From positions 3,288,501 through 3,352,500 of the forward strand of contig NZ_CP101125.1 in assembly GCF_024296925.1 (NCBI RefSeq): a DNA stretch of 64,000 nt, read 5' to 3'. Position 1 is the first letter of the stretch, and every line of letters starts with the position of its first letter. The notes under the pieces are model-generated. The model was not told where the DNA came from. It saw only the letters and a list, made by a program, of their open reading frames with translations, and did no database searches. This document shows, one piece after another, positions 24,489 to 35,453 of this stretch. The DNA comes from Pseudomonas nunensis (lineage in GTDB: Bacteria > Pseudomonadota > Gammaproteobacteria > Pseudomonadales > Pseudomonadaceae). A program made the translations under genes and the position numbers.

Positions 24489-25988
24489 ATGATTCTGGTC
24501 GCTCGCCCGTTGATCAGCCTTCCCTCGCAAAGAAGCACTGTGCGGCTTTGGGTCGGTTTGTTCGGTATCGAGAACCCGCAGGTGCCGACGTTTTTTCTGG
24601 GGGCGACGCCGGCCTCACAGGTCCCGGCTAACCCCGCGTCCGGGGAGAAGCTTTATCCAATCGACGATGGCGCAACGAATGCGGCGAAAAAACCGCTGAA
24701 CCATCAGGGCGTGTTTACCTTTGCCCGGTTGGGCGCGGGTATCAATCACTGTTTGCGCATCGTTGCCAACGGTGTCGAATACAGCCTCGCGTTTGTGTCC
24801 CAACCTGATGCGGTGCCGGCCAACGGCGCGCCGTTGAATGTTCTGCTGACGTCCTGTTACTACCAGCCCAATGGCGATGACAAGGCGCTGGAGAGCGCTG
24901 TCGCGCACCTGCCCTCCGGCTACAAGCCGCACCTGAGCCTGATGGTCGGCGATCAGGTTTACCTGGACGTGCCGGTGATTCCGTCCTGGCGTTTCAGCCT
25001 GGAAGGCGTGCAAAAGCTGATCGGCCAGAAGTATTACAAGAACTGGTGCTCCGACTCCTTGGGCACGGGCGGCCTGCAATCGGTGCTCCGGACCGCGCCG
25101 ACTGCTTGCATCCCGGACGATCACGAGTTCTGGAACAACTATCCCCTCGACCAGTTTCAACTGCCGCCGCTGGCCTTTGTCGACAAGCAGGACTGGTCTG
25201 ACACGGCGATGGATTTGTACGCCGGTTTCCAGTTGGGCGGGCCAGCGAAGACGCCGCAGGAGATTCCCGGTTTCCAGCGCATCGAGGTCGATCCGCTGAT
25301 CATTTTGCTGCTCGACACCCGGACCCGGCGCGACGACACCTTCAATCGCCTGATGCCCGACGATGCCGCGATGGCCCTGCAAAAATGGGCCGATGACCTG
25401 ATTCTGGCCAAGCAGAACAACGCACCCAAAGTCGGTGTGTTGTCGGCAGGCCAGCCGCTGTTTACCAAGCCGCCGGGGGACTTCAGCAAAAAATACGTCG
25501 ATGCCGACCTGGCCAACTATCAGCAATTCGAACTGATCGAGGTGCAACTTGAGCGGCTGGCCAGCCAGGGTATTCCGGTGGTGTTCCTGACCGGCGATGT
25601 GCACTGGAGTCGTGTGTGTGCGGCCCGCCACGGCTCGCAACCGACACCGATGTTGTACGAAGTGATCTGCTCGCCATCAACCATGATTCCCCGTGGCTCA
25701 CTGGCGAAAATCACCCTCGACACCCTGCGCGGCAAGGACTGGCCCGGTTACCCCGAAGCGCCGGAAGAAAAGGACCTGACGAACAAGTTCGGCAGCCGCA
25801 ACAGTTTCGTCGTGTCCTGCACCACCCAGGACAACTATTTCCAGTGCAACGGCAATCAGATTGCCGTGTTGCAGTTCACCCGATCAGGTTTTGGCCTGGA
25901 CATGAAAGTGACGTTTTTCGGGGTCAGCAACGACAGTCGACTCAAGCAACCCAAGTCCACCGCTAACTACCTCTTACGCTTTTATTGA
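24489..25988 (+). CDS. PhoD-like metallophosphoesterase
   Basis: The protein has 499 residues with the PhoD/alkaline phosphatase D metal-binding pattern: LLTSCYYQ, HLSLMVGDQVYLD, the CIPDDHEFWNNY box, LLLDTRTRR, and VFLTGDVHWSRV. No signal peptide or Tat motif is seen, so it is probably cytoplasmic, unlike secreted PhoD. AAAGGAGA precedes ATG 24489. The next gene starts 23 bases after its stop and is probably co-transcribed. The likely role is phosphodiester or phosphomonoester hydrolysis; the substrate is unknown. Confidence 0.85.
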   Translation: MILVARPLISLPSQRSTVRLWVGLFGIENPQVPTFFLGATPASQVPANPASGEKLYPIDDGATNAAKKPLNHQGVFTFARLGAGINHCLRIVANGVEYSLAFVSQPDAVPANGAPLNVLLTSCYYQPNGDDKALESAVAHLPSGYKPHLSLMVGDQVYLDVPVIPSWRFSLEGVQKLIGQKYYKNWCSDSLGTGGLQSVLRTAPTACIPDDHEFWNNYPLDQFQLPPLAFVDKQDWSDTAMDLYAGFQLGGPAKTPQEIPGFQRIEVDPLIILLLDTRTRRDDTFNRLMPDDAAMALQKWADDLILAKQNNAPKVGVLSAGQPLFTKPPGDFSKKYVDADLANYQQFELIEVQLERLASQGIPVVFLTGDVHWSRVCAARHGSQPTPMLYEVICSPSTMIPRGSLAKITLDTLRGKDWPGYPEAPEEKDLTNKFGSRNSFVVSCTTQDNYFQCNGNQIAVLQFTRSGFGLDMKVTFFGVSNDSRLKQPKSTANYLLRFY

Positions 25989-26011
25989 ATCGATCCGACA
26001 GGAGATCTGCC

Positions 26012-26776
26012 ATGGCGCACGCGCGCAACTCTTCGGCAAAGGATAAAAACCCGGATTTCGTACCGTTGAAACGCACCAAGCAGGAAGGCAATGACGCTTG
26101 GGTGCTGCGGGCGATTCAGAAGCTCGACCTGAACCCGAAAGAGTGGTCGTTCATCGCGCTGTTCGGCGCCATCGACATCCTCGCGTTCCGTCTCCGGGTG
26201 GCTCAATCACACTTGCGTAATGACCTGCTGCCTTCGTATTGGTCCGAGTCTGCATTTATCAACGTTGCACCGCGCTCGGCAGCCAAGACCACCGCGATCC
26301 ACGTGCCGTTGTTCCAGCCGGAACAGGCCGCGTTCGCGACCAAACGCAACGGCGTGGTGGAACAGCCCTTGAGCCATTTTGCCGATGCCACGCACTGGGA
26401 AAACGTCTGCGTGATTGCGCTGCCGGTGCCGCAACAGACCATTCGCGAGTCGATCAATCGCTTCCAGCATTCACGCTCGCCGGTCGATAGCCTGGAGCAT
26501 ATTCTGCGCTGGCTCGCCTACGCCTGGGGCGCCGATCGCACGCCAAACCCAATCCATGAAGGCATCGGCATGCCCGGCGCGACCATGCTCGAAGCGGTCT
26601 ACAACACGGCGCAATTCGACGTTACGCCGGGGCTGGAATCCCGGGCGGCGTGCCCGGAATACCTGTGGATCATGGCCAAGTATTGGTATCCGTATTACCA
26701 GCAACTGGGCACCCAACAGACACCTCGCGGGTTCTTCCATATCCAGCACACCTACGACATCAAGGAAACCCGCTGA
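26012..26776 (+). CDS. Hypothetical protein paired with PhoD-like gene
   Basis: This 254-residue protein is not recognised. ATG 26012 follows CAGGAGA; the frame is open to 25985, but that start lacks a site. The sequence is aromatic-rich, with tryptophans throughout and conserved-looking runs KEWSFIALFGAIDILAFRL, HWENVCVIALPV and CPEYLWIMAKYWYPYYQQLG. No signal peptide or strong transmembrane helix is seen. Its only visible clue is the close spacing to the PhoD-like gene, which suggests a functional pair. Confidence 0.7.
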   Translation: MAHARNSSAKDKNPDFVPLKRTKQEGNDAWVLRAIQKLDLNPKEWSFIALFGAIDILAFRLRVAQSHLRNDLLPSYWSESAFINVAPRSAAKTTAIHVPLFQPEQAAFATKRNGVVEQPLSHFADATHWENVCVIALPVPQQTIRESINRFQHSRSPVDSLEHILRWLAYAWGADRTPNPIHEGIGMPGATMLEAVYNTAQFDVTPGLESRAACPEYLWIMAKYWYPYYQQLGTQQTPRGFFHIQHTYDIKETR

Positions 26777-26779
26777 GCC

Positions 26780-26817
26780 GTCGCCGGTTCACGTCGCGTC
26801 GAGGCGTGAACCGGCGA
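26780..26817. terminator. Hairpin between convergent genes
   Basis: A perfect 14-bp stem, GTCGCCGGTTCACG (26780-26793) with CGTGAACCGGCGAC (26804-26817), with a 10-base loop, sits between the ends of the PhoD partner gene and the convergent amidohydrolase gene. There is no strong T-tract, so it may act as a bidirectional terminator or mRNA end. Confidence 0.55.
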
Positions 26818-26828
26818 CAGATTTCCAC

Positions 26829-28112
26829 TCACACCGCGAGTTGACCGCTGGCAATCGCCGCCGACGCCGCCAGCATCGCCCGCAACAACACCGCACACCC
26901 GGCAGCCAGATCATCCGGCGCGGCGTTTTCGATTTCGTTGTGGCTGATCCCGCCTTCGCACGGCACGAAAATCATCCCGGCCGGACCGAGTTCGGCGACG
27001 AAGATTGCGTCATGCCCTGCCCCGCTGACGATGTCCATGTGTGACATGCCCAGCCCTTGCGCGGCGCCACGGACCGCGTCGACGCAACCCTTGTCGAAGT
27101 ACAGCGGCGGGAAGTCGGCGGTGGGGGTCAGTTCGTAAGTCAGGCCATGTGCTTCGCAGGTGGTTTCAATGACTGCGCGCACCTCGGCGATCATCGAATC
27201 CAGGCGCGCCGGTTCCAAGTGCCGGAAGTCGAGGGTCATGCGCACTTCGCCGGGGATGACGTTGCGTGAGCCGGGGTAGGCTTGCAGGCAACCGACGGTG
27301 CCGCAGGCGTGGGGTTGATGGCCGAGGGCGGCGCGATTGACCGCACCGACGATGACGGCGGCACCGACCAGGGCATCCTTGCGCAGGTGCATCGGCGTCG
27401 GGCCTGCGTGGGCTTCGACGCCGCGCAGTTTCAGGTCGAACCATTTCTGGCCGAGTGCGCCCATTACCACGCCGATGGTTTTGTGTTCGTCTTCGAGGAT
27501 CGGGCCTTGCTCGATGTGCGCCTCGAAATAGGCGCCGACGGCGTGGCCGCTGACCTTGCGTGGGCCGGCGTAGCCGATGGCGTTTAGCGCATCGCCAACG
27601 CTGACGCCCTCGGCATCGACTTTGGCCAGGGTTTCTTTAAGGGTGAATTTTTCCGCGAACACGCCGGAGCCCATCATGCACGGTGGGAAACGCGAGCCTT
27701 CTTCGTTGGTCCAGACCACCACTTCCAGCGGCGCTTCGGTTTCCACGCCAAGGTCATTGAGGGTGCGCAGCACTTCGACACCGGCCAGCACGCCGAAGCA
27801 GCCGTCGAACTTGCCGCCGGTGGGCTGGGTGTCGATGTGGCTGCCGGTCATGACCGGTGGCAGGTCGGGATTACGACCGGGGCGGCGAGCGAAGATGTTG
27901 CCGATGCCGTCGACGGTGACGGTGCAGCCGGCCTCTTCACACCAGTTGACGAAAATGTCCCGGGCCTGGCGGTCGAGGTCGGTCAGGGCCAGGCGACAGA
28001 CCCCACCCTTGACTGTGGCGCCGAGCTTGGCCAGTTCCATGAGCGACTGCCACAGGCGATCGCGGTTGATGTGCTGATGGGTGGATTGCAGAACGTCTAC
28101 GGCAGCGTTCAT
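26829..28112 (-). CDS. Zn-dependent N-carbamoyl amidohydrolase (beta-ureidopropionase type)
   Basis: An M20-family amidase of 427 residues of the hydantoinase/carbamoylase group. Metal-binding motifs visible are TGSHIDTQPTGGKFDGCFGVLAG (His and Asp ligands) and WTNEEGSRFPP (Glu ligands). A dimerisation-domain segment GVEAHAGPTPMHLRKDAL and a C-terminal GAGHDAIFVAELGPAGMIFVPCEGGISHNE follow. In the reductive pyrimidine pathway it hydrolyses N-carbamoyl-beta-alanine to beta-alanine, CO2 and ammonia. It is grouped with an NCS1 permease, dihydropyrimidinase and PreT/PreA, which supports this role over amino-acid carbamoylase. GAGGAGA precedes the ATG. Confidence 0.9.
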   Translation of the reverse strand: MNAAVDVLQSTHQHINRDRLWQSLMELAKLGATVKGGVCRLALTDLDRQARDIFVNWCEEAGCTVTVDGIGNIFARRPGRNPDLPPVMTGSHIDTQPTGGKFDGCFGVLAGVEVLRTLNDLGVETEAPLEVVVWTNEEGSRFPPCMMGSGVFAEKFTLKETLAKVDAEGVSVGDALNAIGYAGPRKVSGHAVGAYFEAHIEQGPILEDEHKTIGVVMGALGQKWFDLKLRGVEAHAGPTPMHLRKDALVGAAVIVGAVNRAALGHQPHACGTVGCLQAYPGSRNVIPGEVRMTLDFRHLEPARLDSMIAEVRAVIETTCEAHGLTYELTPTADFPPLYFDKGCVDAVRGAAQGLGMSHMDIVSGAGHDAIFVAELGPAGMIFVPCEGGISHNEIENAAPDDLAAGCAVLLRAMLAASAAIASGQLAV

Positions 28113-28168
28113 GGGGATCTCCTCAGGCTGTTCTTATGAGTTTCTTCAGGCAATTCTTTGGTGCTTTT

Positions 28169-28249
28169 GAGGCCGCCTTCGCGGGCAAGCCTCGCTCCTA
28201 CAAGGGCCTGCGTAAACCTGTAGGAGCAAAGCTTGCTCGCGAAGAGGCC
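28169..28249. repeat. REP pair, family A variant
   Basis: CTTCGCGGGCAAGCCTCGCT and an inverted, partly diverged copy (TGTAGGAGCAAAGCTTGCTC) lie between the amidohydrolase and permease genes, in the middle of the minus-strand pair. Confidence 0.82.
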
Positions 28250-28254
28250 ATCCA

Positions 28255-29739
28255 CTACACCGCTGATTTCGCGACGGACGGGCTCGGGCGCATCGAGCAC
28301 AACCCGTAATAAATCACCCCACCCAGCGCCGAGCCGGTAAACCAGCCGTAGCTGTAGAACCAGCTGAATGCATCGCTGCCCAGCGACAGCAACGTCAGCA
28401 CCACCGGCACGCCAAACGCGATAAACCCGTACCAGTTCCAGGCCGGGTACACGTCATCGCGGTACAGGCCAGCCAGGTCCAGCTGCTGTTTCTTGATCAG
28501 GAAATAATCCACCACCATGATCCCGGCAATCGGCCCGAGCAGGCTGGAGTAGCCGAGCAACCAGTTGGAATAGACGGTTTCCAGGCTCACGTCAGAGACG
28601 ATCAAACCGAGTTTTTTCAGCAGCTCATGCCCCATCAGCAGCAAGCCGACCAGCCCGGTGAGCAACACGGCTTTGGTGCGATTGATGTGTTTCGGTGCGA
28701 TGTTCTGGAAGTCGTTGGTCGGCGAAACGATGTTCGCAGCGGTGTTGGTCGAGAGTGTGGCGATGATGATCAGCGCCATGGCCACGGCAACCCAGACCGG
28801 GCTCTGGATATGGCCGATCAGCGTGACCGGATCAGAGACAGTCACGCCCACCAGTTTTACCGACGCGGCGGTCATTACCACGCCGAGGGAGGCGAACAGG
28901 AACATGGTCAGCGGCAAGCCGATAATTTGCCCGACAATCTGGTCCTTCTGGCTTTTCGCGTAGCGGCTGAAGTCCGGGATGTTCAGCGACAACGTGGCCC
29001 AGAACCCGACCATCGCGGTCAGCCCGGCGGCGAAGTAACTGACCACGCTCGCCCCTTCCGGACGCTTGGCCGGGATCGCCAGCAATTCGGTCATCGACAC
29101 ATTCGGCATCGCCCACACCAACAGCCCGACGCCCACCGCCACCAACAGCGGCGCCGACAGGGTTTCCAGCCATTTGATCGATTCGGCACCACGGATCACC
29201 ACCCACAGGTTCAGCGCCCAGAACACCATGAAGCCGATGACTTCACCGGTACCGCCGAGGGATTTCCAGCCCTCGAACACTGAACCGAGAAACAGGTGAA
29301 TCGCCAAGCCGCCGAACATGGTCTGGATGCCGAACCAGCCGCACGCCACCAGCGCCCGGATCAGGCACGGCACGTTGGAGCCGAGGATACCGAAGGACGA
29401 ACGCAGCAGCACCGGGAACGGAATGCCGTACTTGGTGCCGGCGAACGCGTTGAGGGTCAGCGGGATCAGCACGATGATGTTGGCAAACAGAATCGCCAGC
29501 AACGCTTCGCCGACCGTCAGGCCGAAGTACGCGGTGAGCACCCCACCGAGGGTGTAGGTGGGCACGCAGATCGACATGCCGATCCACAGCGCGGTGATGT
29601 GCCATTTGTTCCAGGTTCGTTCGTGCACCTTGGTCGGTGCCATGTCGTGGTTGTAACGGGGACTGTCGAGGACGTCGGTGCCGGCTTCGAGCTCAAACAA
29701 GCCGTCGCGCTCGGTCACTTGCGATCTGATCTGTTGCAT
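28255..29739 (-). CDS. NCS1 family nucleobase/hydantoin permease
   Basis: A 12-helix inner-membrane symporter of 494 residues. The N-terminus has the NCS1 pattern KWHITALWIGMSICVPTYTLGGVL, followed by NAFAGTKYGIPFPVLLRSSFGILGSNVPCLIRALVACGWFGIQT, which forms the substrate site in Mhp1-type transporters. It probably imports uracil, thymine or a related ring for the catabolic enzymes encoded around it. ATG 29739 has GGAG at good spacing. An upstream ATG at 29775 lacks a site. Confidence 0.91.
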   Translation of the reverse strand: MQQIRSQVTERDGLFELEAGTDVLDSPRYNHDMAPTKVHERTWNKWHITALWIGMSICVPTYTLGGVLTAYFGLTVGEALLAILFANIIVLIPLTLNAFAGTKYGIPFPVLLRSSFGILGSNVPCLIRALVACGWFGIQTMFGGLAIHLFLGSVFEGWKSLGGTGEVIGFMVFWALNLWVVIRGAESIKWLETLSAPLLVAVGVGLLVWAMPNVSMTELLAIPAKRPEGASVVSYFAAGLTAMVGFWATLSLNIPDFSRYAKSQKDQIVGQIIGLPLTMFLFASLGVVMTAASVKLVGVTVSDPVTLIGHIQSPVWVAVAMALIIIATLSTNTAANIVSPTNDFQNIAPKHINRTKAVLLTGLVGLLLMGHELLKKLGLIVSDVSLETVYSNWLLGYSSLLGPIAGIMVVDYFLIKKQQLDLAGLYRDDVYPAWNWYGFIAFGVPVVLTLLSLGSDAFSWFYSYGWFTGSALGGVIYYGLCSMRPSPSVAKSAV

Positions 29740-30137
29740 GGCCACTCCACTGTTCTTTGAATTATTTTTGCTCATCAGGGGCTGGTGCCTGGGAGGCGCG
29801 AGCCGACGATGGCCGGAGGAACTGACAACTTTTACGGACCGGCCAAGGTGTCAGCGGCGGCATCAATAAACGTGCCGGGGTCCCCGCTGGTGCATCGCGC
29901 CGTGCCATAAAAACTTTATAACCAACTGATGTTCATCAGTTTTATTCATTCAACTTTCGAGTCCCCGGTTACTTGCCTCATCAATCAGGCCGAATGTGCA
30001 GCAAGTTGTCGGAACAGTCAGGACTCAATCTGGTGCATGGATCTTTTTTTCAAAGTTGCGCATCAACCATAGACCATCCTCAAGCGGCTGATTTCACATA
30101 AGAAATCTGGTCTTTTTTTCGATCCTGTCAAGTGCGT

Positions 30138-30165
30138 CAAAATGGTGATTGGCCTCACCATTTTG
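30138..30165. promoter_or_regulatory. Palindromic operator candidate in the pyrimidine intergenic region
   Basis: Perfect 11-bp arms CAAAATGGTGA and TCACCATTTTG flank a 6-base spacer. A third partial copy (TTTTGGTGAT) follows directly. It lies in the 622-base AT-rich region 29740-30361 between the divergent permease and dihydropyrimidinase genes, which otherwise shows no gene. The TetR regulator encoded at 34711-35331 is the obvious candidate ligand. Confidence 0.6.
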
Positions 30166-30334
30166 GTGATTTGTGTTTTTTATCGTTAGTTATCAACGTG
30201 TTATTAACTATATAAGCTTATAAAAAATAATCTTGCTCATTCGATCAACACCAGCTAGCGTCTATTCTTGACAGCGCTGACAGGAATACACCTGTTTGCA
30301 TCAGCTTCATATAAAACATTTAGAACTGGCATAA

Positions 30335-31801
<1,467 letters not shown>

Positions 31802-31805
31802 GATC

Positions 31806-31893
31806 GAGGCCTTCGGCCTTCGCGGGCAAGCCTCGCTCCTACATTTTGGAATGCATACCCCTGTAGGAGCGAGGCTTGCCCGCGAAGAGGCCG
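31806..31893. repeat. REP pair, family A variant
   Basis: CTTCGCGGGCAAGCCTCGCT and the inverted GTAGGAGCGAGGCTTGCCCG lie between dihydropyrimidinase and preT. Confidence 0.86.
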
Positions 31894-31960
31894 GCCCAGG
31901 CAACACAAAAACCACTGCCCACCAGAGGCAGCACCTCAAAAAAACATGAGGCCTTAAACC

Positions 31961-33328
31961 GTGATCAAGACCCTGAACCACCTCCCGCATCCTTACGAGA
32001 ATGCGGCCGCCCTCGCCGGCCATTTCACCGATCTGGCGCCGCCGCTCAATGACCGTCAGGCGCATCTGGAAGCCTCGCGCTGTCTGTATTGCTACGACGC
32101 GCCATGCGTGAACGCCTGTCCGAGCGAGATCGATATTCCGTCGTTCATCCGCAATATCCATCAGGAAAACGTCCAGGGCGCCGCGCAGAAAATCCTCTCG
32201 GCGAACATCCTCGGCGGCAGTTGCGCACGGGTGTGTCCGACGGAAATCCTGTGTCAGCAAGCCTGCGTGCGCAACAACGATCACGAGTGCGCGCCAGTGC
32301 TGATCGGCCTGCTGCAACGCTACGCCGTGGACAACGCGCATTTCAGCGAACACCCATTCCAGCGCGCCGCCTCCACCGGCAAGCGCATCGCGGTAGTCGG
32401 CGCCGGTCCGGCGGGTTTGTCCTGTGCCCATCGCAGTGCGATGCACGGGCATGACGTGGTGATTTTCGAGGCGAAGGAAAAGGCTGGCGGCCTCAATGAA
32501 TACGGAATCGCCAAGTACAAACTGGTGGACGACTACGCGCAAAAGGAGCTGGATTTCCTGTTGCAGATCGGTGGCATCGAGATCCGTCACGCACAGAAAC
32601 TCGGTGAGAACCTGACGCTGAGCGAACTGCATCAGCAATTCGACGCGGTGTTCCTCGGCCTTGGACTGGCCGCCAGCAAACAACTGGGACTGGACCATGA
32701 AGATGCACCGGGGCTGCTGGCCGCCACCGACTACATCCGCGAACTGCGCCAGGCCGATGACCTGACGCAACTGCCGCTGGCCGACCGTTGCATCGTGCTC
32801 GGCGCCGGCAATACCGCGATCGACATGGCGGTGCAAATGGCCCGGCTCGGTGCTCGCGATGTGAATCTGGTGTATCGCCGGGGTGTCGAGGACATGGGCG
32901 CCACCGGTCACGAACAGGACATCGCCAAGGCCAATCAGGTGCGCCTACTGACCTGGGCACAACCGGAACAAGTGCTGCTCGACGATCAAGGCAACGTGCG
33001 CGGCATGCGGTTCGCCCGCACAACCATGGTCGAAGGTCGTCTGCAAACCACCGGGCAAACCTTCGAACTGGCCGCCGATGCGATCTTCAAAGCCATCGGC
33101 CAGACCTTCGACGGCAGCGCCCTCGCCGACCCGTTGGCGCGTGAACTCAAGCGCCAAGGTGATCGAATCCAGGTGGACGACAACCTGCGCACCAGCATCC
33201 CCGGCGTGTATGCCGGCGGCGACTGCACCAGCCTCGATCAGGACCTCACCGTGCAAGCGGTGCAACACGGCAAACTCGCCGCAGAAGTGATCAACATCCA
33301 ACTCATGCTCAACGTGGAGGCTGCGTAA
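31961..33328 (+). CDS. preT: NAD-dependent dihydropyrimidine dehydrogenase subunit PreT
   Basis: The GltD-like flavoprotein subunit of bacterial dihydropyrimidine dehydrogenase, also called PydX. The 455-residue protein begins at GTG 31961. N-terminal cysteine clusters for Fe-S centres are CLYCYDAPCVNACP (near 42-55) and CARVCPTEILCQQAC (near 88-102). An FAD motif VVGAGPAGLSCAHR follows near 144, and a NAD(P) motif VLGAGNTAIDMAV near 284. It passes electrons to PreA, whose ATG follows its stop directly. Confidence 0.93.
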   Translation: MIKTLNHLPHPYENAAALAGHFTDLAPPLNDRQAHLEASRCLYCYDAPCVNACPSEIDIPSFIRNIHQENVQGAAQKILSANILGGSCARVCPTEILCQQACVRNNDHECAPVLIGLLQRYAVDNAHFSEHPFQRAASTGKRIAVVGAGPAGLSCAHRSAMHGHDVVIFEAKEKAGGLNEYGIAKYKLVDDYAQKELDFLLQIGGIEIRHAQKLGENLTLSELHQQFDAVFLGLGLAASKQLGLDHEDAPGLLAATDYIRELRQADDLTQLPLADRCIVLGAGNTAIDMAVQMARLGARDVNLVYRRGVEDMGATGHEQDIAKANQVRLLTWAQPEQVLLDDQGNVRGMRFARTTMVEGRLQTTGQTFELAADAIFKAIGQTFDGSALADPLARELKRQGDRIQVDDNLRTSIPGVYAGGDCTSLDQDLTVQAVQHGKLAAEVINIQLMLNVEAA

Positions 33329-34603
33329 ATGGCCGATCTCTCGATTGTCTTCGCCGGCATCAAAGCCCCCAATCCGTTCTGGCTGGCCTCCGCGCCACCG
33401 ACCGACAAAGCCTACAACGTGGTCCGCGCCTTCGAGGCTGGCTGGGGTGGCGTGGTCTGGAAAACCCTGGGTGAAGACCCGGCGGCGGTCAACGTCTCGT
33501 CGCGCTACTCGGCGCACTTTGGCGCGAACCGCGAAGTGATGGGCATCAACAACATCGAGTTGATTACCGACCGCTCGCTGGAGATCAATCTGCGGGAAAT
33601 CACCCAGGTCAAAAAGGACTGGCCGGACCGTGCGTTGATCGTGTCGCTGATGGTGCCGTGTGTCGAAGAGTCGTGGAAATTCATCCTGCCGCTGGTGGAG
33701 GCCACTGGTGCCGACGGTATCGAACTGAACTTCGGCTGCCCCCACGGCATGCCTGAACGTGGCATGGGCGCGGCGGTCGGCCAAGTGCCGGAATACGTCG
33801 AACAGGTCACTCGCTGGTGCAAGACCTATTGCTCGCTGCCGGTGATCGTCAAGCTCACGCCGAACATCACTGACATCCGTGTCGCCGCCCGTGCGGCCCA
33901 CCGTGGCGGCGCGGATGCGGTGTCGCTGATCAATACGATCAACTCGATCACCAGCGTCAACCTGGAACAAATGGTCGCCATCCCCACCGTCGGCCACCAA
34001 AGCACCCACGGCGGTTATTGCGGCTCGGCGGTGAAGCCGATTGCGCTGAACATGGTCGCCGAAATCGCCCGCGACCCGCAGACCCAAGGCCTGCCGATCT
34101 GCGGGATTGGCGGCATCGGCAGTTGGCGCGATGCAGCGGAATTCATCGCGCTGGGCAGCGGCGCGGTGCAGGTATGCACGGCGGCGATGCTGCATGGCTT
34201 CCGGATTGTCGATGAGATGAAGGATGGCTTATCACGCTGGATGGACAGTCAGGGCTACGCCAGCATTTCGGAATTTTCCGGGCGGGCGGTGGGTAATACG
34301 ACGGACTGGAAGTACCTGGATATCAACTATCAGGTGATCGCGAAGATTGATCAGGAGGCGTGTATTGGCTGTGGGCGTTGCCATATTGCTTGCGAGGACA
34401 CGTCGCACCAGGCGGTTGCCAGCATCAAGCAAGCGGATGGGACGCATAAATATGAAGTGATTGATGACGAGTGTGTGGGGTGCAATTTGTGCCAGATCAC
34501 CTGCCCGGTGGAGGATTGCATCGAGATGGTGCCGATGGATACCGGCAAGCCGTTTCTGGATTGGAATCATGATCCGAGGAATCCCTATCACGTTGCCGTC
34601 TGA
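33329..34603 (+). CDS. preA: NAD-dependent dihydropyrimidine dehydrogenase subunit PreA
   Basis: The FMN-containing catalytic subunit that reduces uracil or thymine. The 424-residue protein has a dihydroorotate-dehydrogenase-like barrel (MADLSIVFAGIKAPNPFWLASAPPTDK at the start; ELNFGCPHGMPERGMGAAVGQ near 135). Two C-terminal 4Fe-4S motifs follow: CIGCGRCHIACEDTSHQ and CVGCNLCQITCPVEDC. The ATG directly follows the preT stop (TAAATG). The loop GMGAAVGQ has no cysteine where the mammalian enzyme has its catalytic one, as appears usual for the bacterial PreA type. Confidence 0.94.
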   Translation: MADLSIVFAGIKAPNPFWLASAPPTDKAYNVVRAFEAGWGGVVWKTLGEDPAAVNVSSRYSAHFGANREVMGINNIELITDRSLEINLREITQVKKDWPDRALIVSLMVPCVEESWKFILPLVEATGADGIELNFGCPHGMPERGMGAAVGQVPEYVEQVTRWCKTYCSLPVIVKLTPNITDIRVAARAAHRGGADAVSLINTINSITSVNLEQMVAIPTVGHQSTHGGYCGSAVKPIALNMVAEIARDPQTQGLPICGIGGIGSWRDAAEFIALGSGAVQVCTAAMLHGFRIVDEMKDGLSRWMDSQGYASISEFSGRAVGNTTDWKYLDINYQVIAKIDQEACIGCGRCHIACEDTSHQAVASIKQADGTHKYEVIDDECVGCNLCQITCPVEDCIEMVPMDTGKPFLDWNHDPRNPYHVAV

Positions 34604-34611
34604 TCGTTGAA

Positions 34612-34708
34612 GATCAAGAGATCGCAGCCTCGTTTCACTCGACAGCTCCTACAGGGCAACGCATTTCTCTGTAGGAGCTGTCGAGTGAAACGAGGCTGCG
34701 ATCTTTTG
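34612..34708. repeat. REP pair, family C
   Basis: Long arms (over 35 bases each) running from AAGAGATCGCAGCCTCG to AGCTCCTACAG and the exact inverse, 15 to 20 bases apart, lie between the convergent preA and TetR genes. The arms nearly match those at 62383-62470. Confidence 0.9.
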
Positions 34709-34710
34709 AC

Positions 34711-35331
34711 CTAAGGCTCCAACCCAATCCCGCGCAATATCACGCTCGTCACCGTCTGCACCGCCCGCTCGAACTGCATGTCCGACAGCGGCTGGTGGTC
34801 ATTCAGAATGTTCACCTGATGATCAAAATCCGCGTAATGCTGGGTCGAGGCCCAGATCATGTACAGCAGCGCCGAAGGCTCCACCGGCAGGATGCGTTTG
34901 TCCTCCACCCACTGGCGAATTTTTGCTTCTTTCATCTTGGCCCAGTCGTACAGGCTAGCGTCCAGCGCTTCGCCCAGCGTCGGCGCGCCGTGGATGATTT
35001 CGTTGGCCCAGACTTTCGAACCGTACGGCCGGCTGCGGGAATGGTTCATCTTGGCGCGGATGTAGCTGCTGAGCACCACTCGCGGGTCGTCGAACATTTC
35101 GAAGCACAAGGCGTCCTGCTTCCAGACTTCCAGCAGGTCGAACAACACCGCACTGTACAGCTCGCCCTTGGTGCTGAAGTAGTAATGCAGATTGGAGCGC
35201 GGCAGTTGCACTTCGGCGGCGATGTCCGCCATGGCGGTGCTGCCGAAGCCTTTTTCGGCGAAGACCTTTTCGGCCCCGAGCAGGATTTTTTCGACGTTAC
35301 TGCGACGAATCTCGATCTTGTGATTGCCCAT
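34711..35331 (-). CDS. TetR family regulator (RutR-like), pyrimidine catabolism
   Basis: The 206-residue protein has an N-terminal TetR helix-turn-helix (NVEKILLGAEKVFAEKGFGSTAMADIAAEVQLPRSNLHYYFSTKGELY, residues 11-58). The C-terminal domain has RutR-like features, including NEIIHGAPTLGEAL and MIWASTQHYADFDHQV. RutR-type proteins respond to uracil and control pyrimidine degradation. The gene is convergent with preA at the end of the pathway cluster, fitting a local regulator. ATG 35331 follows AGGGAG; the 94-codon in-frame extension upstream is not supported. Confidence 0.86.
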   Translation of the reverse strand: MGNHKIEIRRSNVEKILLGAEKVFAEKGFGSTAMADIAAEVQLPRSNLHYYFSTKGELYSAVLFDLLEVWKQDALCFEMFDDPRVVLSSYIRAKMNHSRSRPYGSKVWANEIIHGAPTLGEALDASLYDWAKMKEAKIRQWVEDKRILPVEPSALLYMIWASTQHYADFDHQVNILNDHQPLSDMQFERAVQTVTSVILRGIGLEP

Positions 35332-35453
35332 GAGGGCTCCCTGACAACAGCGTTGTCCAAGACTAGCATCCGCTCTGGGTCGCGGCGACAGACCTTTTTC
35401 ACTTCCCCGGGGAAAACCGATTGGGTAGCATCCGCCGCACTTTTCCCGCCGCA

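Noticed and set aside
33720..33800. Missing catalytic Cys in the PreA loop as a sign of inactivation
   Set aside because: The GMGAAVGQ form of this loop appears normal for bacterial PreA, and all Fe-S cysteines are intact.
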